Assembly (NCBI RefSeq): GCF_018129385.1 | Contig: NZ_JAFCLN010000001.1 | Coordinates: forward strand, 682,001 to 746,000 | Reading direction: 5' to 3' | DNA from: Bradyrhizobium lablabi | GTDB lineage: Bacteria; Pseudomonadota; Alphaproteobacteria; Rhizobiales; Xanthobacteraceae | Length of the DNA: 64,000 bases | Shown here: in pieces, positions 34,973 to 44,450 of the stretch | Numbering within the stretch: position 1 is the first letter of the stretch | Layout of the letters: every line of letters begins with the position of its first letter | The notes under the pieces: generated by a model | Databases searched by the model: none | Told to the model about the DNA's origin: nothing | The model's input: the letters and a program-made list of their open reading frames with translations, nothing else | Translations under genes and position numbers: made by a program

Positions 34973-35806
34973 ATGGCCCGGTTCGAACGAGCAGCGTTGC
35001 TCAAGAAGTTTCGCGACATGGCCAAGCGTGGCGAGCCGATCGTCGGCGGCGGCGCCGGCACCGGGCTCTCGGCCAAATGCGAGGAAGCCGGCGGCGTCGA
35101 CCTGATCGTGATCTACAATTCCGGCCGCTACCGCATGGCCGGGCGCGGCTCACTGGCGGGGCTGATGCCGTACGGCGATGCCAATGCGATTGTGGTCGAA
35201 ATGGCGGGCGAAGTGCTGCCGGTCGTCACCCGAACGCCGGTGCTTGCCGGCGTCAACGGCACCGATCCGTTCCGCGACATGGATCTGTTCCTCGACCAGC
35301 TGAAGGCGCTCGGATTCTCCGGCGTGCAGAACTTTCCGACCGTCGGCCTGATCGACGGCATCTTCCGCGCCAATCTCGAAGAGACCGGCATCTCCTATGC
35401 GCTCGAGATCGAGATGATCTCCAAGGCACACGAGAAGGACATGCTGACCACGCCCTACGTGTTCAGCGAGAAGGAAGCCGCCGCGATGGCGATCGCCGGC
35501 GCCGACATCATCGTCTGTCACCTCGGGCTGACCACCGGCGGCACCATCGGCGCGCAGACCGCGCCAAAGCTCGCGGATTGCCCGAAGCAGATCGACGCCT
35601 GGGCCGATGCGGCGCTCAGCGTCAATCCCGACATCCTGGTGCTCGCGCATGGCGGTCCGATCGCCGATCCCGCGGACGCCGATTTCATCATGAAGCACAC
35701 CCGCTATTGCCACGGCTTCTACGGCGCCTCGTCAATGGAGCGTCTGCCGGTGGAGCGGGCGCTCACGGAACAGGTTCGCAAATTCAAGGCGATCGGCGCG
35801 CATTAA
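34973..35806 (+). CDS. TIM-barrel protein of the phosphoenolpyruvate hydrolase-like family
   Basis: A 277-residue TIM-barrel protein of the PEP-hydrolase-like/'signal transduction' family. [29 protein letters not shown] at the start and [14 protein letters not shown] in the middle are family landmarks. It begins 3 bases after the fused ATPase gene. In tomato Tm-1 a UPF0261-like domain and a TIM-barrel domain of this kind are joined in one chain; here the UPF0261 part is on the ATPase and the barrel is the next gene. The catalytic activity is not established. Confidence 0.88.
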   Translation: MARFERAALLKKFRDMAKRGEPIVGGGAGTGLSAKCEEAGGVDLIVIYNSGRYRMAGRGSLAGLMPYGDANAIVVEMAGEVLPVVTRTPVLAGVNGTDPFRDMDLFLDQLKALGFSGVQNFPTVGLIDGIFRANLEETGISYALEIEMISKAHEKDMLTTPYVFSEKEAAAMAIAGADIIVCHLGLTTGGTIGAQTAPKLADCPKQIDAWADAALSVNPDILVLAHGGPIADPADADFIMKHTRYCHGFYGASSMERLPVERALTEQVRKFKAIGAH

Positions 35807-35833
35807 CGCCGGATACGTTCGAAGGAGAAGACA

Positions 35834-38725
35834 ATGTCAGGGATTTTGATAGGCGAATTGATCCTCTGGCTGATCGTCGCGATCGTCGTGATCGTGATCG
35901 GCGTCTACATCGTCAACTGGCTCTACCACCGCTCGTCGAAGGAAACCTCGTTCGTCCGAACCGGTTTCCTTGGCGAACGCGTCGTGATCAATGGCGGCGC
36001 CTTCGTGCTGCCGTTCATCCACGACTATACGCCGGTCAACATGAACGTGCTGCCGATGGGCATCGTGCGCGCGCGGCAGGACGCCGTCATCACCCGAGAC
36101 CGCATGCGGGTCGACATCGAGGCCGACTTTTACGTCCGCGTGCAGCAAACCCGCGAAGCCGTGTCGATCGCCGCCGCAACGCTGGGTCGGCGCACCATGG
36201 AGCCGGAGCAGTTGCACGCGCTGCTCGCCGGCAAATTCGTCTCCGCGATCCGCTCAGTGGCGTCCGAGATGACGATGGAGCAGATGCATGAGCAGCGCGG
36301 CGACTATGTTGCGCGCGTCAAGGCCAATGCCGCCGAAGCGCTGGCGCAGAACGGCCTTGAACTGGAGTCGGTTGCGATCACCGATCTCGATCAGACTGAT
36401 CTCGAATTCTTCAACCCATCGAACCGGTTCGACGCCGAGGGCCTGACCCGGCTGATGGAGGACATCGAAGCAAGGCGTAAATTGCGGAACGACATCGAAC
36501 AGGATTCGATGATCAAGATCCGTACCCGCAATCTCGAGGCCGAGCGGCAGGCGCTCGAGATCGAGCGCGAGAGCGAGACGGCTCGCCTCGAACAGGAACG
36601 CGACATCGAGATGCGCCGTGCCTTGCAGCGCACGGAGGTCGCGCGCGAGCGCGCGTTGCGCGAGACCGAGGCGGAACAGGCGCAGATCACCGCACGCGAG
36701 GCCATCGAGAAGGCCCGCATCGCCAACGAGCAGGCCATCGCCGAGGCGCGGATCGCCTCAGAACGCGAGACGCGGCAGAAGGAAATCGAACGCAGCCGCG
36801 CGGTCGAGGAAAAGGAACTGCTCGCCCGCGAGGAGATCGAGAAGACAAGGATTTCCAACCAGCGCTCGATCGACACGACGCGTATTGCCTCCGAGCGCGA
36901 GGTACGCCAGCGCGACATCGAACGGATGCGAACGATCGAGGAAGCGGAAATCGCCGCACGTGAGGCGATCGAGAAAGCCCGCATTCAGCAGGACCGGGCC
37001 GTCACCGATGCGCGCATCGCCAATGAAGAAGAGACGCGCCGCCGCGAAATCGAGCGGACACGGGCGGTCGAGGAAGCCGAGATCGCGGCGCGCGAGGCCA
37101 CCGAAAAAGCCCGCATCGCGCAGACCCTGACGGTCAATCTCGATCGCATCACCTCCGACGAGCGGACCCGTGCGCTGGAAATCCAGCAGGTGCGCACCAT
37201 CCAGGAGGCGGAGATCGAGGCGCAGCGTGCGGTGGAGGCCGCGCGCATCGCCCGCGAGCACACCATCGCCGCCGACCGCATCGCCGCCGAGCAGAAAACC
37301 CGACAGCTCGAAATCGAGCGCAATAAGGCGCTGGAAGTTTCCGGCATCGCGGCGCGCGAGGCGACCGAGTCGTCGCGCATCGCCCAGGAGGAACGCGTCC
37401 GTTCGCTGGAGATCGCCCGCAATCGCGCCGTCGAGCAGGCCGATATCGCCTCGCGCGAAGCGATCGAGGCGGCGCGGATCGCGCAGGAGAAGGCGATTTC
37501 CGCCGAACGCATCAACGCAGAACGGCAGACGCGTGCGCTGGAAATCGAGCGCACCGAGGCGCTGGAGGCAGCGGAGCTGAAGCGACGGGACGCGGTCGAG
37601 CGCCGCCGCATCGGCGTCGAGCTGGCGCTGGAATCCGAGCGCATCGCCTCGTCGCGCACGCGCGAGGTGCTCAATATCGAGCAGAAGCAGGCGGTCGAGA
37701 TCGCGGACGAAGAGCGCGTGATCGCGCTCGCCGCCAAGCGCTCGGAGCGGATCGAGGCCGACCGCGAGGTCAAGCAGGCCGAGATCGTCGCGCGCAAGGA
37801 GGTCGAGACCACCGATCTCTCACGCGAACAGGCGCTGGACGCGGCGCGGCTGGAACGCCGCCGCGCCATCGAGCAGCTCGAAGTCGCCCGCAACCAATCG
37901 CTACAGGAAGCCGAGATTTCCGCCCGCGAGGAGGTCGAGCGCGCCCGCATCGCCTCCGATCGCGGCCTCGACGAGGCGCGGATCGGGCGCGAGCGCGAAT
38001 TGCGCAAGCTCGAGATCAATCGCGAGAAGGACGTCGAGACCGCGCTGATGGAAAAGGCCGTCGCCATCCATCAGAAGTCGCTGGAGGAATCGGCGGCCCG
38101 GGTGACCGCGGAGGAAGCGCGGGTGCGCGCCACCGAGGCCGCCGAACGGGTGGTCACGGCGCGCGAGAGCGAGATCGCCAAGCGCCGCAAGACCGTGGAA
38201 GTTCTGCTAGCCGAAAAGCAGGCCGAGGAGACGCGCATCGCGGCAGAGGCCGAACGGGTACGCGCCGCGGTCGAGGCCGAGGCACAGCGGCTGCTTAACG
38301 AGGCCGAGAACGTCCTCACCGACCAGGCGCGCTACTCGCTGTTCCGCCGCAAGCTGCTCGACCGCATCGAGGGCATCGTGCGCGAGAGCGTCAAGCCGAT
38401 GGAGAAGATCGAGGGCATCCGCATCCTCCAGGTCGACGGCCTCAATGGCGGCGGCGGGGCGCATCCTAACGGCTCGCGCAGCGCCACCGACGAGGTGATC
38501 GATTCGGCATTGCGCTATCGCGTGCAGGCGCCGCTGATCGACTCGATTCTATCGGACATCGGCGTCGAAGGCGGCAGCCTCGCCAGGATGCCGGGCCTGA
38601 TCCGCGAAGCGCGCGACATGCAGGGCATCCGCGAGTCCGCGCGCAAGGGCGGCGAGGCCAAGCCCGCGAGCGAAACGCCTTCGGGCGAGCCGCCGGCCGA
38701 GCGCAGCCCGCGGAAGAAGAGCTGA
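35834..38725 (+). CDS. Giant flotillin-like (SPFH) protein with 11-residue-repeat helix
   Basis: A 963-residue membrane protein. One hydrophobic helix (residues 8-30) anchors it, an SPFH/band-7 domain follows (about 33-200; FLGERVVINGGAFVLPF, GLELESVAITDLDQ), then about 650 residues of charged helix. From residue 288 to 628 the helix repeats in blocks of 44, 44, 44, 44, 44, 33, 44 and 44 residues, all multiples of 11, with I/V at positions 4 and 9 of each 11-mer (for example REAIEKARIAN). Ordinary flotillins have about 500 residues. The C-terminus has a globular part and a Pro/Lys tail. Flotillins organise membrane microdomains; here it may scaffold the transporter and hydroxylase. Confidence 0.9.
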   Translation: MSGILIGELILWLIVAIVVIVIGVYIVNWLYHRSSKETSFVRTGFLGERVVINGGAFVLPFIHDYTPVNMNVLPMGIVRARQDAVITRDRMRVDIEADFYVRVQQTREAVSIAAATLGRRTMEPEQLHALLAGKFVSAIRSVASEMTMEQMHEQRGDYVARVKANAAEALAQNGLELESVAITDLDQTDLEFFNPSNRFDAEGLTRLMEDIEARRKLRNDIEQDSMIKIRTRNLEAERQALEIERESETARLEQERDIEMRRALQRTEVARERALRETEAEQAQITAREAIEKARIANEQAIAEARIASERETRQKEIERSRAVEEKELLAREEIEKTRISNQRSIDTTRIASEREVRQRDIERMRTIEEAEIAAREAIEKARIQQDRAVTDARIANEEETRRREIERTRAVEEAEIAAREATEKARIAQTLTVNLDRITSDERTRALEIQQVRTIQEAEIEAQRAVEAARIAREHTIAADRIAAEQKTRQLEIERNKALEVSGIAAREATESSRIAQEERVRSLEIARNRAVEQADIASREAIEAARIAQEKAISAERINAERQTRALEIERTEALEAAELKRRDAVERRRIGVELALESERIASSRTREVLNIEQKQAVEIADEERVIALAAKRSERIEADREVKQAEIVARKEVETTDLSREQALDAARLERRRAIEQLEVARNQSLQEAEISAREEVERARIASDRGLDEARIGRERELRKLEINREKDVETALMEKAVAIHQKSLEESAARVTAEEARVRATEAAERVVTARESEIAKRRKTVEVLLAEKQAEETRIAAEAERVRAAVEAEAQRLLNEAENVLTDQARYSLFRRKLLDRIEGIVRESVKPMEKIEGIRILQVDGLNGGGGAHPNGSRSATDEVIDSALRYRVQAPLIDSILSDIGVEGGSLARMPGLIREARDMQGIRESARKGGEAKPASETPSGEPPAERSPRKKS

Positions 38726-38737
38726 AGGGGTTGAGCG

Positions 38738-39175
38738 ATGGCCCGCGTCTACATCTCCACCGTCGTCAATGCCCGCAACGACCGCGTCTGGGCGCGCGTG
38801 CGCGACTTCAACGGCCTGCCGAACTGGCATCCGGCGATCGCGGAAAGCCGCATCGAGGGCGGCGAGCCCGCCGACAAGATCGGATGCGTACGCGACTTCC
38901 GGCTGCGCAATGGCGACCGCATCCGCGAAAAGCTGCTCGGGCTGTCGGACTACGACATGTTCTGCACCTACTCCATCCTGGAATCGCCGATGGGGGTGGA
39001 GAACTACGTCGCCACCTTGCGGCTTACGCCCGTCACCGACGGCGACCAGACCTTTGTCGAGTGGACCGCCGAATTCGACTGCGCGCCCGAACGCGAAACC
39101 GAGCTCGTGAGCAATATCGGCGGCGGCGTGTTTCAGGGCGGCTTCGACGCGCTGAAACGGGCATTCGGAGGCTAG
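38738..39175 (+). CDS. SRPBCC (polyketide cyclase/Bet v 1-like) protein, copy 1
   Basis: A 145-residue START-like helix-grip protein. ARVYISTVVNARNDRVWARVRDFNGLPNWHP is the usual first strand and helix, with the W-x-R-V-R-D-F-N motif. The protein probably forms a hydrophobic pocket. It begins 12 bases after the flotillin gene and is followed by a clear paralogue. CoxG, which accompanies carbon-monoxide dehydrogenase genes, also has this fold, and Mo-hydroxylase genes follow here; an assembly or membrane-docking role is possible. Confidence 0.85.
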   Translation: MARVYISTVVNARNDRVWARVRDFNGLPNWHPAIAESRIEGGEPADKIGCVRDFRLRNGDRIREKLLGLSDYDMFCTYSILESPMGVENYVATLRLTPVTDGDQTFVEWTAEFDCAPERETELVSNIGGGVFQGGFDALKRAFGG

Positions 39176-39177
39176 CG

Positions 39178-39621
39178 GTGCCGCATATCGTCAAAAGCAC
39201 GATCCTGAATGCACCGACCGACGCGGTGTGGAGCGTGCTGCGCGATTTCAACGGGCATGATCGCTGGCACCCGGCGGTCGCCACCAGCACGATCGAGCGC
39301 GCCCAGCCTTCCGACAAGATCGGCTGCGTGCGGCGGTTCAAGCTACAGGACGGCTCGGAGCTGCGCGAACAATTGCTGGCGCTGTCCGATCTCGAACAGA
39401 CCTTCAGCTATTGCCTGCTCGATACGCCGATCGCGCTGTTCAACTACGTCGCCCATGTGCGGCTGTTGCCGGTGACCGACGGCGACCGGACCTTCTGGCA
39501 GTGGGAATCGCGCTTCACCACCCGGCCGGAAGATCGGGATTCCATCACGCAAATGGTTTCCGAGCAGATCTACCAGGCCGGCTTTGAGGCCATTCGCCAG
39601 CACCTCAAGGAGGCGGCATGA
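39178..39621 (+). CDS. SRPBCC (polyketide cyclase/Bet v 1-like) protein, copy 2
   Basis: A 147-residue paralogue of the preceding protein. GTG at 39178 comes directly after the previous stop (TAG-CG-GTG), with GGAGG about 10 bases upstream. Shared landmarks are RDFNG, WHPA, DKIGCVR, LSD and PVTDGD at matching spacing. The two could form a heterodimer. An in-frame extension upstream belongs to the antiparallel reading of copy 1 and is not coding. Confidence 0.83.
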   Translation: MPHIVKSTILNAPTDAVWSVLRDFNGHDRWHPAVATSTIERAQPSDKIGCVRRFKLQDGSELREQLLALSDLEQTFSYCLLDTPIALFNYVAHVRLLPVTDGDRTFWQWESRFTTRPEDRDSITQMVSEQIYQAGFEAIRQHLKEAA

Positions 39622-39637
39622 CCACGGAGGCGACACC

Positions 39638-40453
39638 ATGCCGGTAATCGTGAAGAGCTTCACGAATGCGGGCGAAGCCGCGGCAGCGCTGTCGTCGGAG
39701 CGCGAGGCGCGCTATCTCGGCGGCGGCACGCTGGTGATGCGCGCGCTGAACGAGGGCGACATTTCCATCTCGACCATCGTCCGCGCCACCGACGCCGCGA
39801 TGACCCGGATCGACGCAACAGGCTCGCGGGTCACCATCGGCGCGAGCGTCACTTTCGCCCGCATCCTGGCCGAACGGGACCTGGCTTTCCTGCACGCCCC
39901 TGCCCGCTCGATCGGCGGCCCGGCGGTGCGCAACATGGGCACGGTCGGCGGCAATCTATTCGCGCCGATCCCTTATGGGGATTTTACCGTCGCGCTGCTC
40001 GCGCTGGATGCAACCGTGGCGATCCAGGGCAGTTTTGGCGGGCGCGACATGCCCCTCGACGAATTTTTGCAGGCGCGCGAGCGGCAAGGCGGCGCGCTGG
40101 TGCTTTCGGTCTCCTTCCCAAGGATCGCCGGCGAGTCGTTCCGCTATCGCAAGGTCGCGCGCATCCAGCCAAAAGGTGGCTCGGTCATTACGCTGGCCGC
40201 GCATCTGCCCGTCAGCAGCGGGCGGATCGCCGGCGCGCGCGTCGCGCTCGGCTCGATGGCGCCGGTGCCGACGCGGGCGCGAGCAGTCGAGCGTGCGCTG
40301 GAAGGACGCGCGCTTGATGCGGCAACAATCGCCGCTGCCGCAGCCGCGGCCACCGAGGGCACGTCACCCGGCGACAATGCGCTCGCCAGCGCCTGGTATC
40401 GCCGCGAGATCGTCGGCGTCCATTTGCGCCGGCTGCTCTCCGGACAGGAATAG
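39638..40453 (+). CDS. Molybdenum hydroxylase FAD-binding subunit (CoxM-like)
   Basis: A 271-residue FAD subunit of the xanthine dehydrogenase/CO dehydrogenase family. ATG at 39638 has GGAGGCGA upstream. YLGGGTLVMRAL is the first flavin-binding stretch and RNMGTVGGNLFAPIPYGDF the second; both are family hallmarks. It passes electrons from the Fe-S subunit to an acceptor. It forms an operon with the small and large subunits that follow. Confidence 0.93.
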   Translation: MPVIVKSFTNAGEAAAALSSEREARYLGGGTLVMRALNEGDISISTIVRATDAAMTRIDATGSRVTIGASVTFARILAERDLAFLHAPARSIGGPAVRNMGTVGGNLFAPIPYGDFTVALLALDATVAIQGSFGGRDMPLDEFLQARERQGGALVLSVSFPRIAGESFRYRKVARIQPKGGSVITLAAHLPVSSGRIAGARVALGSMAPVPTRARAVERALEGRALDAATIAAAAAAATEGTSPGDNALASAWYRREIVGVHLRRLLSGQE

Positions 40454-40457
40454 GATC

Positions 40458-40937
40458 ATGAGCAAGATTCCCCTGCAATTTCGTCACAACGGCCGCGAGG
40501 TCGCGATCTTCGTCGACGGCGGCACCAACCTGCTTGTCGCCTTGCGTGAGCTGATCGGCGACATGACGCCGAAATTCGGCTGCGGTCAGGGCGGTTGCGG
40601 CGCCTGTAGCGTGCTGATCGATGGCGCGCTGCACCTGTCATGCCTGACGCTCGCCGAGACCGTCGCCGGACGATCGGTGGAAACGCTCGATGGCATCAAG
40701 CAGGGACCGCAACTGCATCCGCTGCAGCGCGCCTTCATGGAGAATTTTGCCGCCCAGTGCGGCTATTGCACGCCGGGCATGCTGATGGCGGCAAAAGCGC
40801 TGCTCGACCGCAATCCCCAGCCGAGCCGCGCCGAAGTGGTCGAGGCGATCTCCGGCAATATCTGCCGCTGCACCGGCTACGAACCGATCATCAATGCCGT
40901 GCTCGCCGCCGCCTCGGGCGGCCGCGCCAGCGCGTGA
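40458..40937 (+). CDS. Molybdenum hydroxylase 2Fe-2S subunit (CoxS-like)
   Basis: A 159-residue iron-sulfur subunit. CGQGGCGACSV and a later Cys bind the plant-ferredoxin-type 2Fe-2S cluster; CGYCTPGM and CRCTGYEPI bind the second cluster near the molybdenum. Length is normal (150-170). It starts 4 bases after the FAD subunit stop and carries electrons from the Mo centre to FAD. Confidence 0.95.
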   Translation: MSKIPLQFRHNGREVAIFVDGGTNLLVALRELIGDMTPKFGCGQGGCGACSVLIDGALHLSCLTLAETVAGRSVETLDGIKQGPQLHPLQRAFMENFAAQCGYCTPGMLMAAKALLDRNPQPSRAEVVEAISGNICRCTGYEPIINAVLAAASGGRASA

Positions 40938-40948
40938 GAGGGAATGCC

Positions 40949-42535
40949 ATGCTGGAATTGCGCAAGGACATTTTCGCCGATGAGCGCGACGACAATCTGA
41001 AGGAGATCGGCAAGGGTACGCAGCGCCAGGACATGCTCGGCCATGTCACGGGCACCTCGACCTATTTCGACGATCACAAGCTGCAGGGCATGCTGCACAT
41101 GAAGGTGCTGCGCAGCCAGCACGCCCATGCGCGGCTGCGCCGCATCGACACCGCGGAAGCCGAACGTTCACAGGGCGTGCGGCGGATCATCCGCGGCGCC
41201 GACGTGCCGCGCAATCTCAATACCCTTTTGAGCCTGATCAATTTCGGCAAGGACGACGAGCCGTCGCTGGCGGTCGACAAGGTGCGCTACAAGGGCGAGC
41301 CGATCGTTGCCATCGTGGCGGACAGTCCCCGCGAAGCCCATGAGGCGATGGCGAAGGTGCGCGTCGACTACGAGCCGCTGCCGGCCGTGTTCGACGTCGA
41401 GGACGCGCTGAAGCCCGGCGCGCCCGTGGTCAACGAGGTCTATCCAAAAAACACCTTCATCTATCACGACGTCTACGATCACCAGAAGCTGCGCTTCGGC
41501 GATGCCGATCGTGCGCTTGCCGGGGCCGATCACGTGCTGGAGCAGCGCTACCAGATGTCGCCGATCGAGCACGCGCCGACCGAGACTAACGGTTCGATCG
41601 CCGCACCCGATACCAACGGCCGCTACGTCGTCTACACCTCGACGCAGGCCCTGTTCTTCTCGCTGGATACCAGCGCCAAGATCCTGGACGTGCCGTCCAA
41701 CACCTTCCATTTCGTTGGCGGCACCGTCGGCGGCGGCTTTGGCGGCAAGGTCGACACCCTCACCGAGCCGCTTTGCATTCTTGGCGCGATGCTGACAGGG
41801 CGCCCGGTACGCTATGTGCTGGGACGTGAAGAGGAGATGCAGTTCGGCTCACCACGCGGCGCCGAGCGCATCTACCTCAAGGACGGCGTGATGCGCGACG
41901 GACGCATCATCGCGCGCAAGGTCCGTGCCTATTTCGACAGCGGCGCCTATACCCGGCTGTCGAGCTACGCCGTCGTCAAATGCGTCGCGCATCTCCCGGG
42001 GCCCTACACCATCCCGAACGTCCATGGCGACGTCTATTGCGTCTTCACCAACCGCACGCCGGCGACCGCGATGCGCGGTTTTGGCGTCACCGCGATGGAT
42101 TTTGCGATCGAGTGCCAGATGGACAAGCTCGCGCATCTCGTCGGCATGGATCCGATGGAATTCCGGATCCTCAACGCCTATCGCGACGGCGACATGAAGG
42201 CGCACCGGCGCGAAGCCAAGAACTGCGCACTGATCGAGTGCGTGCAGGTCGCGGCCGAGAAGTCCAAATGGACGCTGCGCGAGGAGTTCAGGCGGATGTC
42301 CTCGCGCAAGGACGGCGGCGGCGGCCGCGCCGCCATTCCGGCGACGCCGGGCGAAACGCGTCCCCGGCCCACGGCGCCGGCGCAACAGCGCACGGCCTAC
42401 GATCGCAGCCTTGCCGCGCCGCTCAATGAACCGCCGCGCGAGCCGCCACCGCCGCCGCCTTCCCCGCCGCAACCGGCCGCGCCGTCGCACGGCGCGACCC
42501 GTTTCTCCTCGGTATTCGGCACGCGGAGGCGCTGA
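40949..42535 (+). CDS. Molybdenum hydroxylase large subunit, N-terminal half, with proline-rich tail
   Basis: A 528-residue protein equal to the first half of a CoxL/XdhB-type Mo subunit. IGKGTQRQDMLGHVTGTSTYFDD opens it, GGTVGGGFGGK is the cofactor-binding loop, and TAMRGFGVTAMDFAIE follows. The CO-dehydrogenase motif AYxCSFR is absent, so the substrate is not CO. The last 90 residues are low-complexity and proline-rich (PPREPPPPPPSPPQP), and the chain ends just where the second molybdopterin domain should start; that domain is the next gene. The break is clean, not a frameshift scar. Confidence 0.88.
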   Translation: MLELRKDIFADERDDNLKEIGKGTQRQDMLGHVTGTSTYFDDHKLQGMLHMKVLRSQHAHARLRRIDTAEAERSQGVRRIIRGADVPRNLNTLLSLINFGKDDEPSLAVDKVRYKGEPIVAIVADSPREAHEAMAKVRVDYEPLPAVFDVEDALKPGAPVVNEVYPKNTFIYHDVYDHQKLRFGDADRALAGADHVLEQRYQMSPIEHAPTETNGSIAAPDTNGRYVVYTSTQALFFSLDTSAKILDVPSNTFHFVGGTVGGGFGGKVDTLTEPLCILGAMLTGRPVRYVLGREEEMQFGSPRGAERIYLKDGVMRDGRIIARKVRAYFDSGAYTRLSSYAVVKCVAHLPGPYTIPNVHGDVYCVFTNRTPATAMRGFGVTAMDFAIECQMDKLAHLVGMDPMEFRILNAYRDGDMKAHRREAKNCALIECVQVAAEKSKWTLREEFRRMSSRKDGGGGRAAIPATPGETRPRPTAPAQQRTAYDRSLAAPLNEPPREPPPPPPSPPQPAAPSHGATRFSSVFGTRRR

Positions 42536-42536
42536 C

Positions 42537-43559
42537 ATGACAAGGCATCGCGGACGCGGCATCGCATCGGTCAACTATCCCATCGGAATGAACCTCGGCG
42601 GCGATCCCAGCCAGGCGCTGGTTCATTCCAATCCCAGCGGCAAGTTCACGGTGGCGCTGTCCTCCATCGATCTCGGCCAGGGTATGAAATCGGTCACGCG
42701 GCAGATCTGCGCGGAGACGCTCGGCGTGCCGGTCGAAGACGTCTATGTCGACACCGCCGATTCCGATACCGGGCCGCACTGCATGGGCTCCTTTGCCTCG
42801 CGCGGCACCCACCGCGTCGGCAATGCGGTGATGGCCGCGGCGAGGGAAGCGCGCGGCGTGATGATGGAAGCGGCGGCCGAGGAACTCGAGGTCAACGCCG
42901 CCGATCTCGAGACCGACGGCCGCGGCAATATTCATGTCAAAGGCGCACCGCACCGTTCGATCTCGACCAAGGACGTGGCGATCGCGGCGCAGTTCAAACA
43001 GGGCAAGACGATCTCCGGCCGCGGCATCTTTCTGGTGCCGCTCTCCGACGTGAATCCCGAGACCGGCGAGATGTCGCCAGCCACCTGCTACGCCCATGCC
43101 TGCCTCGTGGCCGAAGTCGAGGTCGATGACGAAACCGGCGAGGTCGCGATGATCCGGATGGACAGCGCCTATGAGCTCGGGCGCGCGCTCAACCCGCGCC
43201 TGGTGGAACAGCAACTGGTCGGCGGCGCCTGGATGGGCGTCAGCCACGCACTGTATGAAACGCCGGAGCCGTATTATCCGGACCCGAAGCATGGACCGCG
43301 CGACTTCGTCGAGTATCTGATGCCTGGGCCCGGCGACATCTGCCCGCATGATATCGCCGTGCTGGAGCGCCCTGCCCCGGACGGGCCGTTCGGCGCCAAG
43401 GGCCCGGGAGAGATGTGCGCCAATCCGGTGCTGCCGGCGATCGCGAATGCCGTCTTCAATGCCGTCGGCGTGCGCATCGACGACTTGCCGATCACACCGG
43501 AGAAAGTGCTGCGCGCGATCAAGGCGCAAGGCGGCGCGCGGCCGCAGGCGCGGCGCTAA
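42537..43559 (+). CDS. Molybdenum hydroxylase large subunit, C-terminal half
   Basis: A 340-residue protein equal to the second half of the Mo subunit, starting at ATG 42537 one base after the previous stop. SIDLGQGMKSVTRQICAETLG, GSFASRGTHRVGNAV and GAKGPGEMCANPV are family motifs. The Glu of GPGE (about residue 292) is the expected catalytic base beside molybdenum. The two halves should assemble into one active subunit. The active enzyme should hydroxylate a C-H next to N or an aldehyde. Confidence 0.88.
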   Translation: MTRHRGRGIASVNYPIGMNLGGDPSQALVHSNPSGKFTVALSSIDLGQGMKSVTRQICAETLGVPVEDVYVDTADSDTGPHCMGSFASRGTHRVGNAVMAAAREARGVMMEAAAEELEVNAADLETDGRGNIHVKGAPHRSISTKDVAIAAQFKQGKTISGRGIFLVPLSDVNPETGEMSPATCYAHACLVAEVEVDDETGEVAMIRMDSAYELGRALNPRLVEQQLVGGAWMGVSHALYETPEPYYPDPKHGPRDFVEYLMPGPGDICPHDIAVLERPAPDGPFGAKGPGEMCANPVLPAIANAVFNAVGVRIDDLPITPEKVLRAIKAQGGARPQARR

Positions 43560-43568
43560 GGTCCCGAT

Positions 43569-44446
<878 letters not shown>

Positions 44447-44450
<4 letters not shown>

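Noticed and set aside
36695..37717. Tandem DNA repeat or CRISPR-like array
   Set aside because: The periodicity is at protein level (11 residues); the DNA copies differ too much and there are no spacers.
39638..43559. Carbon-monoxide dehydrogenase (CoxMSL)
   Set aside because: The gene set and CoxD/CoxE-like partners recall it, but the CO-specific active-site loop AYxCSFR is not present in the large subunit and RGFG is found instead.
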